64,000 bases of DNA, taken from the NCBI GenBank assembly GCA_950295325.1, contig OX485806.1:56601169-56665168 (forward strand), read 5' to 3'. This DNA is from Polytrichum commune. Lineage: Eukaryota; Streptophyta; Polytrichopsida; Polytrichales; Polytrichaceae. The notes under the pieces were generated by a model. The model had not been told where the DNA came from. It saw only the letters and a program-made list of their open reading frames with translations, and ran no database searches. Both the position numbers and the translations under genes were made by a program. Position 1 is the first letter of the stretch; every line of letters starts with the position of its first letter. Positions 1 to 10,186 of this stretch are shown piece by piece.

Positions 1-435
1 TCTGCTCCCCGTACTCGTATATGATTGCCATATGCATACATGGCCTTGTATGCCTTTGCTTCTCGTCTAGGAGGCAACAACAATGTTAGTACATCCTCAG
101 AGACATCATTCCCCCTCGCCAATGTCTTCGGACACTGCGTTTTGGAACCACGTTTGGGATAATCCGGGCGTCTTCCCTTGCTACGTCTTTGGACGACTTT
201 TCTGGCCTCTTCTCGTCGAGTCATTTCAGTGGCATACCGCCTGCAGTATACACATCACCTCAAGTCTGTTATTTTCCATAAACTGTAGAAATACTACATC
301 ATGTACAGTTTTGTTCGTCATGTTCTTCATAACTGTGACTATACATAGTAGTTTTCTTCATTTTTTTTATTGTTTCATCTGTCTCGTCCTCATAGCTAAT
401 CCTAAAATAAAAAAACAATGACTAGACGTAGTGCT
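1..435 (-). other. Possible 3' exon region of the CACTA transposase gene
   Basis: No complete reading frame is recognised. On the minus strand, bases 1-250 are open and rich in Arg and Lys codons (for example a stretch reading RRPDYPKRGSKTQCPKTLARG near 70-170), which would suit a basic tail exon downstream of the DUF4218 exon. The 250-435 part is AT-rich and looks like intron or 3' sequence. The assignment is inference. Confidence 0.3.
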
Positions 436-1386
436 CTATTTGCCGTATATTACTATGTAACAGTTATATTGCTTAGGTGCATACTCTCTGTAATCTTGAA
501 GTATTTCAGCGTTGTTAAGCACGAACTCATGAATCCACTCTTGCAGTTCCGGAGACAATACGGGCCGTCTCCCCTTCCCTTGTAACACTTCGTCATTTGT
601 ACCTGGCTCCTCTTTGTCGTCCCATACACGGCGTGATGTCATAGTACAATTTTGCATGTACTCGGTGCAGAATCCAAGCGCCTCCTCCATGATATACCCT
701 CTTGCCATCGACCCCTCCGGTTGTGCTCGTTGCCGTACGTAGCCCTTCAACGTTTTCAGATACCGTTCCACAGGGTACATCCAACGTGTGTGAACTGGAC
801 CACAAATGTCTAACTGCTGCACTAAGTGAATCGACAGATGTGACATGACATCAAAAAATGCCGGTGGGAAGACCTTCTCCAACATACACATAGTTACTGT
901 TGTTTCTTCCATCAGGTCTGCCATTGTTGATGGATCCACAGACTTTGCACATAAACGCACAAAGATCCTACTTGTACGAATTATTGTTGCGCGAACTTCC
1001 TTTGGTAGGAGTGTTTGCACACGTAAAGGAAGAATTTGTTGCATCATTATGTGGTAGTCATGTGACTTAAGCCCACGAAGGTCTCCGTCAACGGTTATCC
1101 TCTTCGACAACTGTCCCACGTAGTTGCTGGTGGTCTTCAGGTTGCGGATAGTTTTGATAAATTTTGTCTTCTCCACCTTTGACAGCACATAGGGAGCAAC
1201 TGGTAGTATGATGGTGTCATTTCCACCTGGTTTTGGGTGGAGCTCGGGACGTATCGACGCCTCCTTAAGGTTTAGCCTTACTTTCAATGTATCTTTCAAT
1301 CCCCATATTGTCTTCATGATGTTTTTGCACATGTTTTTTTCGCAATGCATTGGATCCAACACATGGCGGATCATAAGAGCTTGCAT
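436..1386 (-). CDS. CACTA transposase, C-terminal DUF4218-type exon
   Basis: This 316-aa frame is the DUF4218 region that follows the TNP2 catalytic domain in plant CACTA transposases. Diagnostic stretches are the opening DPMHCEKN motif, GLKSHDYHIMMQQILP, FPPAFFDVMSHLSIHLV and CGPVHTRWMYPVERYLKTLKGYV. The frame is open throughout and ends in a stop at 436. It lies downstream of the TNP2 core at 1676-3220 on the same strand. The 290 bp between them carry subterminal-type TGACTA/TAGTCA motifs and are probably an intron. Family identity is very likely. Whether the protein is active is doubtful because the upstream core has a frameshift. Confidence 0.9.
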   Translation of the reverse strand: MQALMIRHVLDPMHCEKNMCKNIMKTIWGLKDTLKVRLNLKEASIRPELHPKPGGNDTIILPVAPYVLSKVEKTKFIKTIRNLKTTSNYVGQLSKRITVDGDLRGLKSHDYHIMMQQILPLRVQTLLPKEVRATIIRTSRIFVRLCAKSVDPSTMADLMEETTVTMCMLEKVFPPAFFDVMSHLSIHLVQQLDICGPVHTRWMYPVERYLKTLKGYVRQRAQPEGSMARGYIMEEALGFCTEYMQNCTMTSRRVWDDKEEPGTNDEVLQGKGRRPVLSPELQEWIHEFVLNNAEILQDYREYAPKQYNCYIVIYGK

Positions 1387-1675
1387 TCAGTGTTCAACCC
1401 ATGTTAGAGCAATTCTACACATCCCCTTACTACGGCATTCTGTATGTAGTCGTACATTTAGTCGTCAAATGTAGTCGTGGGTTTGGTGTTGATGACTCAA
1501 ACTAGTCATATTGTATTTACTGAGTCAGTGGATCCAAACATGTGACTACCAACACTAATTTCTTCACTACATATAGTCATGCGCTGAGTGTAGATAATCA
1601 TGTATTGATCACATATAGTGTTTTGTAGTCATATAGTACAAGAACAATGTAAAAAGGTCTAAGGTCTGGAAATGG

Positions 1676-3220
1676 CTATGGTTCACTAACCTGCCAATAC
1701 GGAAGACGAAACAGGGCTAACAACCTCTTCACTCCAGTTTGGTGCACTGGATCATTGACCCCCCCGTGTCTGTTCTCGTCTGAGGCATTTAGCCATTTCT
1801 CCCTCGCATTAGCATGACACACAATGTCTCGACCAGTAAGAGTGCAAGGTAGTGCTTTATTTTCGTCTTCGCCATCAAATGCTCTTCGGAGTCGTCGATA
1901 CGGGTGATTCCATTTTAGGTATCTCCGATGACCCAAATATACATTTTTGCCCAGTGCAGTTGAGCGACGAGTACTAACATTAGGGCCACATTCAGTGCAT
2001 CCTCTGTAACCCTTTGTCACTTGCCCAAAGACAAGACCATACGCAGGATAATCGTGAATGCACCACAGGACAAAATTCTTGTTTTCACAGTCAGCGGAGA
2101 CATCGACGGCATTCACACCATGCCACAGTTCCTGCAACTCTTCAATAAGTAGGGCCAAGTAGACATCTATATTTTCTGATGTGACGCTTTCTTTTCCAGG
2201 GATTAGAAGAACCAACATTAGAAAAAAAACGTTTCGTGATGAGCCAGGGAGGAAGGTTGTAGTTCAACAATATTACTGGCCACGTTGAGTGACTTAATGA
2301 TTGGTTTGAGTAATGGTTCACACCATCTAGGGCCATCCCTAATCGTATGTTCCTCTCCTCATAGGCAAATTCCGGGTATACAACATAATGTGTTTCCAAG
2401 CTTTTGAGTCTGGAACACTCTCCATATTACCGTCTAGTTCTTTCCATGATGTGTGCCACTTGGTTAACTCTGCAAGCCAGGCACATCGAAACATTCGCAA
2501 CAGTCGGGGTACAAGTGGAAAATGCCTTAGTATCTTCACTGCCCTTGTACTCTTGTCTGATGTGTATCACAACTCCCCACATTTTGGACAGGTCAAGGCA
2601 TCTGCTAACTCTCCTCGAAATAAACAACACCCGTTTCTACAAGCATGGATGGAGTTTTAGGAGAGCCCCAAATGCCGTAGGAATTTCTTCCCTTCCCAAT
2701 GGGATTTTGGCAGTTTATTACCCTTGGGGAGAAGTTCGGTGATCACGTTCAAGATTTCATCTGCACAAGTGTTTGAAACTCCAAATACCGTGAAGCAATT
2801 GAATAGGAAAAACACTGCAACCAAAAGCTTTGTCTGAGAGCCTTCGTATAGTGGAATATTTGATTCCTCAATGACTTTTGTAAGATCTATGTTATTGAGG
2901 TCGTCGTCTTCCAAAGCAATGTTTCTTTTGTCCTCATCAATTCCATCATTGGTAGCGGGAGGGATGTTGTCGTATCTACCAAAGCACTCTGTGACCATCC
3001 GTGTAAACTCAAATTCATCAGAGTCGGTTTGAATTTTCGGGATTTCCCCATGCGCTTCATTGCATTCGTGGAGGTCCTGGAAATTTTGCCCAGTTTCGTA
3101 CAGTATTCCAGACTCCACACAATAGAATAACAACCCCCCAATTATTTTCTGGTAGGTGACATTACTTGCATTGTTTAGGAGAATGTAACAATATTCAATG
3201 AATCTAAATACTAATGTCAT
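1676..3220 (-). pseudogene. CACTA transposase TNP2 catalytic core, frameshifted
   Basis: Read on the minus strand, this is the TNP2 (Transposase_21) region. The order is an N-terminal piece with SNTCADEILNVITELLPKGN and LPKSHWEGKKFLRHLGL (2657-3220), then KILRHFPLVPRLLRMFRC and DSKAWKHI (2339-2539), then YPEFAYEERNIRLGMALDGVN and WPVILLNYNLPPW (2142-2399), then LLIPGKESV, IDVYLALLIEELQELW and a C-x-x-C segment near TKGYRGCTECG (1676-2218). The pieces use different frames. One clear break is a run of eight A/T at about 2222-2229, where the YNLPPW frame and the LLIPGK frame meet. Other joins may be introns. The gene belongs with DUF4218 at 436-1386 and with the N-terminal domain at 4570-4782. 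Confidence 0.88.
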
Positions 3221-3477
3221 CTATTTGGTAACACTGTCTGCAATTTAGTCGTCCACACCATAACAGTGACATCGATTTAGTCATCTGTGCAAAATGAGTG
3301 AGAACGATTTAGTCATCTCTATGAAAACAGTGACTACGATTTACTCATCTATGCAAAAATAATGACTACATGTACTGATTAGAGTGAACTAACACAATAA
3401 GCAATCATTGAGCACTGAAGTATTACAACAATTTTGAGTATTGTTACCGAGTTCCTTGCTGCAATAGAGACGTCCTA

Positions 3478-4395
3478 TCAATTTAGAGGGTAATATGTGA
3501 ATAGTTCTTCTCCCACATCAATGTCACGTGTTGCTATAGTCATGATATACCCCCAAGTTTTTGGATTCCATGGAGTAGGCAATGACACGTATTCCCAAAG
3601 TACATTCCCTAAATGCTCTCTTCCAATAGAACTGTTAATGAACCCTGCTACATTCCCATTCAAAACATCTCCATCCTGATAAACATTTTTCTTCACGTGT
3701 ATTGCATACTTTACAAATCGCACGGGGAGGTCACTTCATTGTCAAGTTGACACCACGTGCGGACAAAGTTTGCTACCCCTATATTACATGCCATATATAA
3801 TTTAAAAATTTACGATATTTTTTCTACATATACATAACCATTGATTGTATCTTTTGTATACTCATTTGAAGTTTTTAGTCATCTTTATTTTTTTTAGTAA
3901 TTTTTTTAGTTCAATTCTGTGTCATTCTAGGTAGAAATGGTATGTTTTATGAAAAAAACAAATCATCAAATTTAGTTACCACTTTTAACTATGTCATAGG
4001 TACTATATATATCTACTCATGAAAAAAAATTGATAAAATTTTGACCCATTTTGGTGGTGCAACTTACCAAAAGAAGATTTTTTTGGTCGCACGTGGTGTT
4101 CAACTTGACAATGGAGTGATCTACCCGTGACAAATTGTTAGTTTGCTTGACACATACTCTTAAATTCTGCCCCTGATAGTTGTTTCCCAACAAATGGCAA
4201 TAACTCATCACCAGTTTTGGTTGCTTCCATGGCATATAGGCCCCATCCCATGTGCGGATGTGTTGACACCCTAACCTCCCACTTTATATCCCAAAATGTG
4301 AAGGGTGTGAATTTTGGGATGGGGCCTATGCGCCACTGCCCATGGTAGCTATCTGTGTGAATAGTATCCATGAACACTTGCTGATTGGGAACCAA
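3478..4395 (-). CDS. SET-like domain module inside the CACTA transposase gene
   Basis: Two minus-strand segments together read like a SET domain. The first (4138-4395) has HPHMGWGLYAMEATKTGDEL then FVGKQLSGAEF, matching the usual SET start, which reads roughly GxGxxA, then GE, then YxGE. The second (3478-3723) has GNVAGFINSS and later ATRDIDVGEELFTYY, matching the SET core GN-x-x-x-F-I-N-H-S and the end motif RDI-x-x-GEEL-x-x-x-Y. SET domains methylate protein lysines, mostly histones. The His of the NHS motif is Ser here, so catalysis is doubtful. The module sits between the transposase-associated domain (4570-4782) and the TNP2 core (1676-3220), same strand. A diverged copy of the first half lies in the same place in the second CACTA element (near 35740-35990). 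Whether it is fused to the transposase or is a separate exon set cannot be told from sequence alone. Confidence 0.68.
3708..4145. repeat. Foldback between the two SET-like segments (possible MITE)
   Basis: About 45 bp near 3716-3765 recur in inverted orientation near 4085-4130. Both arms share CATTGTCAAGTTGA and CACCACGTGCG. The interior (about 320 bp) is AT-rich and non-coding. The structure lies exactly between the two halves of the SET-like module. It could be a MITE inserted in an intron or a foldback made by local duplication. Confidence 0.55.
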
Positions 4396-4569
4396 ACTAC
4401 TCTCTCCGCTCCTTTGAAGCGGTAGAGTAACTGAAATTACTGACTTTAATGCAGTAGTTGCTACGGCCAGTAGAATAGGTCTCTATGTTTCCTACGTGTT
4501 TCATTGCCACAAAGTAAGGCAACCGCATTAGTTCCCCATATTATTCACATCCAACATATCATACAAAAA

Positions 4570-4782
4570 TTATAGATAGCATACCAGGATTGATCTCTTG
4601 AATTCAGGATCTTGCTTGTACTTCTGTAGATGTTTGCGGATGGTTTTCCTTGACAATATTCTTACACCCATGCATTTCTTACATGGGCAAGGGTAACTTG
4701 TTAGACCTTGTCGGTCTGCTTCTTTCTCTTCCATGTCCCACAGTAGCAATTGCAAAAGATCCTCCCGTGATGTCGGATCCAT
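4570..4782 (-). CDS. Transposase-associated N-terminal domain (CACTA)
   Basis: This 70-aa minus-strand frame contains the zinc-finger-like YPCPCKKCMG followed by TIRKHLQKYKQDPEF. That is the pattern of the transposase-associated domain (Cys-Pro-Cys-x-x-Cys then a T-I-x-x-H-L helix) at the start of plant CACTA transposases. The ATG at 4782 opens MDPTSREDLLQL and is the likely gene start. An intron probably follows, since the frame stops at 4570 and the next segments are SET-like. A diverged copy is present at about 36160-36360. Confidence 0.8.
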   Translation of the reverse strand: MDPTSREDLLQLLLWDMEEKEADRQGLTSYPCPCKKCMGVRILSRKTIRKHLQKYKQDPEFKRSILVCYL

Positions 4783-4949
4783 CGGCTAAAATGTGGTCCA
4801 CCTAGACAACATAACCACAATTTTATTAAGAAGCTGCTACATTACATTCAATTTTCTTGATAAGCTGCTATAGTACATTCAATTTTATTGAGGAGCTGCT
4901 ACAGTATAATCAATTCATTGAAATGTTGTAGAATTAGCCATTCAAGTTA

Positions 4950-5474
4950 CGACTACCTTTAGACATGTATCCCAAATCTGACTACCTTTAGTCATGCAGT
5001 CCCAAATCTGACTACCTTTAGTCATGTAGTCACACAAGTCACAAGTCTGACAAAAAATAGACATGGATATACAGTCGGGTACAACATGCTTACAAATTTT
5101 TTGGCCCAGAAATTTCAGCCTAGTATGTAGGAACTTTGAGGAGCTCTAGAAGGTGCAAAAATGAAACCAAAAGTTGCGTTGGAATCACAGAAGAGAGAGC
5201 TTTATAACTTTGATAAATGTGTACATGTACATATGGAAAAGAAAAAAACTGGTTAGAAGCAAATTTTCAAATTAAGCACGGATGCACCACCTAGATTCCT
5301 TGGCTTTATCTTTCAGTTTTGTAGATTTACAACTGATATTACGAAATTATTTCCAACAAAATGCTTCTTAAAAATATTTCATCACCTCCAAATCATGTTC
5401 TGAACACAGTGATCCCTGCGGACACTAAAGATAGTTGCCACCCCTAGTCAAAATTATTCAGATAAAAGTCCTCC
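4950..5474. other. Non-coding spacer with CACTA-type motifs
   Basis: The first 120 bp carry repeated GACTACCTTTAGTCATG units, the same subterminal-type motif seen elsewhere in the element. The rest is AT-rich with no recognisable gene. This would be the upstream region of the transposase gene. Confidence 0.5.
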
Positions 5475-5706
5475 AGCTTCGCCTTGCTAAGGCATAGTTC
5501 ACCACCTTTCGGGTCCCAGGGGGTGTGCTTTCCTGAAACCTTCCACAGAAGGTCTCGATCGGTTGGTCGGTCAACGGGGGGGGGGGGGGGTTATACCTGC
5601 CAACTAGCTCGTGGTTTCGTCGCCTCCATCGCATATGGGACATTGGGGACAACTCGTGGATCCGTCCCCAAGCTCATTCGTCCTTCCCTCCTTCCCTGGT
5701 TCATGC
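5475..5706 (-). rRNA. 25S rRNA-derived fragment (left arm, inverted)
   Basis: The reverse complement reads GGTGAACTATGCC, then upstream a stretch with ACCTTCTGTGGAAGG, which matches the 25S rRNA segment before the conserved GAAGCCAGAGGAAACTC helix. It then runs through a G/C tract (14 G at about 5577-5590) into variable sequence that I take to be an expansion segment. It is an inverted, diverged copy of 6510-6735. It is a truncated pseudo-fragment, not a gene. Confidence 0.75.
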
Positions 5707-5719
5707 AGAACTCAAAGTA

Positions 5720-5798
<79 letters not shown>

Positions 5799-6131
5799 GC
5801 GGCTTAATTTGACTCAACACGGGGAAACATAGTAAGGATTGACAAATTGAAAGCTCTTTCTTGATTCTATGGGTGGTGGTGCATGGCCGTTCTTAGTTGG
5901 TGGAGTGATTTTTCTGGTTAATTCCGTTAACGAACGAGACCTTAGCCTGCTAACTAGTTACGCGAAGAATCCTCTTCGTGGCCAACTTCTTAGAGGGACT
6001 ATCAGCATCTAGCCGATGGAAGTTTGAGGCAATAACAGGTCTGTGATGCCCTTAGATGTTCTGGGCCGCACGCGCGCTACACTAATGAATGCAACGAGTT
6101 TATAACCTGGGCCGAGAGGCCCAGGTAATAT

Positions 6132-6169
<38 letters not shown>

Positions 6170-6182
6170 ATCGAGGAATTCC
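5707..6182 (+). rRNA. 18S rRNA-derived fragment (3' half, truncated)
   Basis: The sequence matches the 18S rRNA 3' major domain: GGGGGGAGTATGGTCGCAAG, GAATTGACGGAAGGGCACC, GGCCGCACGCGCGCTACAC and GATGGGGATAGATCATTGC. Compared with the usual plant sequence it lacks about 13 nt after ACACGGGGAAAC and has an internal deletion just before GAGGAATTCC, where the match ends. No ITS or 5.8S follows. It is joined directly to a 25S fragment in the opposite orientation, so it is a chimeric pseudogene. Confidence 0.93.
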
Positions 6183-6205
6183 ACACTCTGTACGGCATAT
6201 GGATA

Positions 6206-6500
6206 TAAGTCACATACTTAGTAATCAACAAGTATTCAAGCAATCTCACAAAGAGAATGCAAATTGACAATCTGATACAAATTACCTGACCACTTCCTCT
6301 TGGTTGGTGCAATCCAACCAAAGAAAATGCATAAATTATATAGTGATTTCCAAACTTACCGTGACAATGTAAGTGAAGTGTTGGCACTTGCATAGAAGTC
6401 ACATACATCAACAAGCATCATTCAAGCAAGCTCACAAAGAGAATACATATTGATAATCTGATAATACTACACCACTTCCTCTTGGTTTACAGCAATAGGT
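6206..6500. repeat. Direct repeat, period about 190 bp, between rRNA fragments
   Basis: About 105 bp starting AAGTCACATAC at 6206 recur at about 6395 with scattered changes. Shared stretches include CTCACAAAGAGAAT and CCACTTCCTCTTGGTT. It fills the gap between the 18S fragment and the right 25S arm. No coding potential is seen. Confidence 0.75.
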
Positions 6501-6509
6501 CCTTGATGC

Positions 6510-6790
6510 ACGAACCAGGGAAGGAGGGAAGTACGAATGAGCTTGGGGACATCCACGGGATGTCCCCAATGTCCCATAGGCGATGGAGGCGATGGAACCA
6601 CGAGTTAGTTGGCAGGTATAATCCCCCCCCCCCCGTTGACTGACCGACCGACCGAGACCTTCTGTGGAAGGTTTCAGGATAAGCACACCTGCTGGGACCT
6701 GAAAGGTGGTGAACTATGCCTCAGCAGGGCGAAGCCAGAGGAAACTCTGGTGGATGCTCGTAGCGATACTGACGTGCAAATCGTTTGAAC
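6510..6790 (+). rRNA. 25S rRNA-derived fragment (right arm)
   Basis: The last 80 bp read GAAGCCAGAGGAAACTCTGG followed by GCGATACTGACGTGCAAATC, a highly conserved 25S/28S rRNA segment. Upstream are ACCTTCTGTGGAAGG and GGTGAACTATGCC. It matches 5475-5706 in inverted orientation and extends about 55 bp further into 25S. It stops abruptly at about 6790, just upstream of the second CACTA gene. Confidence 0.9.
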
Positions 6791-6953
6791 AACAATTGGA
6801 CATGGGACATTAATTATGAAACCCTAATTCGTTGTTGCTATTGCGATTTTGTAGGTCTTACCTTATAGCAGCAGGGAGGCGGAGAAATGGCAACGTCCAC
6901 AGCCGAACTCCTACTCGCACGTCGTCTTCGTGCCAAGGGGTTGTGCTGTCGCC

Positions 6954-9900
6954 ATGGCCAAGTCAAAGCAGTCCACGGAGAGCAAGAGGTCAAGCTCGAA
7001 GACTACTAAGTCGGCGAGGTCCTCTTTGCAGGAGACGTCCGACGCGGAGCAGTCGAGCGGGGAGTGGGCGAGCAGCAACAACGGCTCCAACAGCGAGGAC
7101 TCCGAGGCGGAGGCGCAGGCGGTGAAGTCCAAGGCAGCTGCGGCTAAGCCGGGATCGGCAAACGCGTACGAGGCGCAGAGACGGGCGAACATCGAGCTCA
7201 ATCTCGCTCGATTTCGGGAGTTGGGCATCAACAACCTGGCTGTAGGGGTGGTGGGCGCAAACCTCTCCAAGCCTCCAAAAACACTTGAGAGAGGGAGAAA
7301 ATGGCGCAGCTCCACCTCTTCCGAGTGCGTACGTGGGCCTATGTGCCTGTGGTACTAAACCCTAATTTTGTTTATCAACTCTTCCTCTAGCTCCAACGTG
7401 TTTTGTTAATGGAGCCAATGCATAATCCCTATAAGCCCTTTGTAGAAGAAATAATGATATTGGTGGCGAACTTTCCAGACGAACGTGTGGAAGAAGTATT
7501 CCAGGGAGTTGCTAGATTGCCACAGATATCGAGTCATGTCTTGAATCGCATGGCAAATGTAATGTCTGACATATTTGCGGACTCCAGGGAGGCTCCCATT
7601 CCACATAACCGGAGGTCCACTTGGCAATCTGTGCGGTGTACACAGCCTTCTAGCCAACCTTCAAGCACGAGGAGATCTGCGAGGATAAGTAGGTCAAACT
7701 CAAAATCAAATAAGGGTGTTGATGATTCGGAGCCTTCTGAAGACGACGAGGACACAGAGTCAGAGGAGAGGGCGTCAGAGGAGGAGGAGGAGCCAGCCTC
7801 GCTTGTGCATCTGCACCCTAACCCAAAGGTAACGCACTATGAGGAAAATTCTTGACATACAATGTTTTTGTAGTCATTCTAGTTGTAGCTTCAAAAAGTA
7901 TGACTATGACTCTGACTACCTTTAGTCACATCTGCCCTCAACTATGACTAGCTGTAGTCACGTAGTCCAAAAATCTGACTACATTTAGTCACGTAGTTGT
8001 AATTGCAATGATCCATTCCAATTAGGTCACGTCTGAGCTAATTGGTAATCAAAGTAGATGGTGCATCTCGAATTCGTTTGGTTTAGGGAGTGAAATGAAC
8101 TTCAACTCGGTTCATTTATGAACTGAAAGGATTGAGGGTTATGCTCCTAATTTACCCTAAAATCCCCTACTCTCTGTTGTTGCTATGCTCCTATGTGGAA
8201 AGCAGAAATCCGAACCGAAGAAGTCGGCACTTCACAAACAAATTTTTGAGGCAGAGCGCACTATAGTGACCACGGTTACTCCGTTGGAGGAGGATGCGCC
8301 AGAACAACTGCTGATCTCGCTGCGAAGAGGAAAGGTAAGCACTTTGTCGGTTCATCATAATGCACGTAAAGCAGATTTATGCTTGTTTCCATAATTGTAG
8401 CAACAAATCCCTACCATTTGTTATTTGTTGTGAAGTCCTTCATTACTCCTGCATGATTTCTGTTTTTCATGTCATGTGCAGGAGCTGAAGACGTCAGAAC
8501 CAGTACAGTGGGCAGTAAAAAAACGTCCTTCTCAATCCACCCCCGAGTTCAGGGTTCCGAAGCGCGTGACCCAAGGTTTGCCACGCCCCACGAGTGCACT
8601 TGCCGTGAAGATGTCGCAGGCATCATGGCCCGGCAATTCAATGGATCATGATTTCTATGAAGAAGAACCTCCACTGGACGATGTGACAATTCCATCTTCA
8701 AATATCGATGATCTCGCTCCTGATTCAGAAGGTGATGAGGACGAGGATGCAGCCATGTCACTGGACCTGGAGATCAAGAAATTGGAGTTGCAGAAGTTGG
8801 AGTTGTTAAGTTCACAACGTCGATGACAAGGTGGATAACACGCGCATGCACAATACTCTGGAGGCAGTGTGCAGCATGGGCATGGACATGGAAGAGATAG
8901 GCTGGAGCGAGACACGGTGATGTGGAAGGAGGACTCAAAGCTACGCAGTCGCAGACGAAAGGTAGAGCTGTAGCAGCAAATGGAAGTTCGGAAAAGAGAG
9001 CACCGTGGCAAGAAGAGGTACACACTGGAGGTTGACATGAAGGGCCATCCCTGCGGTCAAAACAAGCCATTGTGGATGACGTGCATGCGGGGCCATGCCC
9101 AAGATGTGGACTTCAATGTCGACAACTACCACAGGCACAACACAACGATGTTGCTTTCCATCAAGCAACGTGTCGACAACACCTTTGATTACGAGGGGGG
9201 ACTTGGGCGAGTCACCGAGGAAGCCTTCCACTCGTTGTTGAAGAAGCAGTTGAAGACTAAGAGATATCAGCTGAAGAAGGCATTACTAGCTCGGAGGACG
9301 AAGCCTAAGCACATTTGTCAAGAGCATGGGGTGAACCTCTCAAAGCTGATTGTGGAAGAGAGGAAAATAAAGGAGGCGGAGAAGCTAAAAGAGAACCGGG
9401 CACAGTTGAAGAGGCCATCGATATCGACTCGGGACTCAGATGAGATTGCAGCAAATCTCGTAAGTTTTGGACCACCAGCCATTGTTTGAGGCAGTCAATG
9501 TTACATTAATCTTTCATGATAGGATTCAATGATCCACTTTGCAAGGGAAGACTATGTTGGTGCAGGCCATTGAATTGGAGAGGACTCTAACACGACAAGA
9601 ACTTGACTTGTCCATGCGAAAGGAAAGGGAGGCCGTAACTAGGAAGGCAGGTGGCAACCATGTCTCATCCATGTCTCCAGGAGGAAGTAGATTTGATCGC
9701 AGCTCGCCGTCCAGCATGCATTCGAAAATGGTGTCGGATAGAGACATACACAGACGCATGGATGGGTTAGAGGAGAGCATGAAGTTGATATTAACTGCCT
9801 TGAAGATTCCGCAGGTAGACATCGTACCTCCTCCAAATGTACAGCTGGAAGCCGTAGCTGCAAGCAGCTCAGCAGAGAACCTCGACAAAAGATAACATTG

Positions 9901-9979
9901 TCACTGAACCTGGAAGTGACAGCGGAGGGGAGAAAATGAAGAAAGGTTTGAAAGTGCACGATATTGTCTACAGGGGAAA
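6954..9979 (+). pseudogene. Second CACTA gene, 5' part (Transposase_24-like)
   Basis: A multi-exon plus-strand gene. The first exon from ATG 6954 encodes a Ser-rich acidic N-terminus, then NIELNLARFRELGI. The next (about 7391-7830) has NPYKPFVEEI and an acidic tail ending at a GT donor. A short exon follows at about 8205-8336, then 8481-8826, which ends in a stop within a leucine/lysine helix. The core at 8980-9489 has GHPCGQNKPLWMTCMRGHAQ, FNVDNYHRHN and a basic helix, the pattern of the Transposase_24 (En/Spm) domain. A coiled-coil-like exon (about 9555-9979) ends in a GT donor. The gene continues at 24131 beyond the nested MULE. The break near 8826-8980 looks like a frameshift. Proteins of this kind are thought to bind element ends; that role is inference here. 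Confidence 0.75.
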
Positions 9980-10145
9980 GGTATGTTGCATCGATTTGAG
10001 ACGCATAATCATTATCTTGTTTAAGTTGTGGTATTTTTGTGCTCGTTGCCTATGAACCTTAAAGTTCCGAATTGCTTATGACAAGTGCTAGTGAAGTTTA
10101 TGGAGTCTATTACTAAAGTTAGTCACATTCTTGATTATTTTTTAC

Positions 10146-10186
10146 GGGCGAAGCTATTTTGCGAGCGGTGAGCAGTAAGTTTTGGA
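10146..10186 (+). repeat. MULE left terminal inverted repeat
   Basis: GGGCGAAGCTATTTTGCGAG followed by CGGTGAGCAGTAAG. It pairs with the right end at 24025-24089 with few mismatches. Only two GTGAGC-type units are present here, against five on the right. Confidence 0.85.

Noticed and set aside
5707-6182. A functional 18S rRNA gene
   Set aside because: Only the 3' part is present, with internal deletions and opposite-strand 25S sequence attached; no ITS or promoter.
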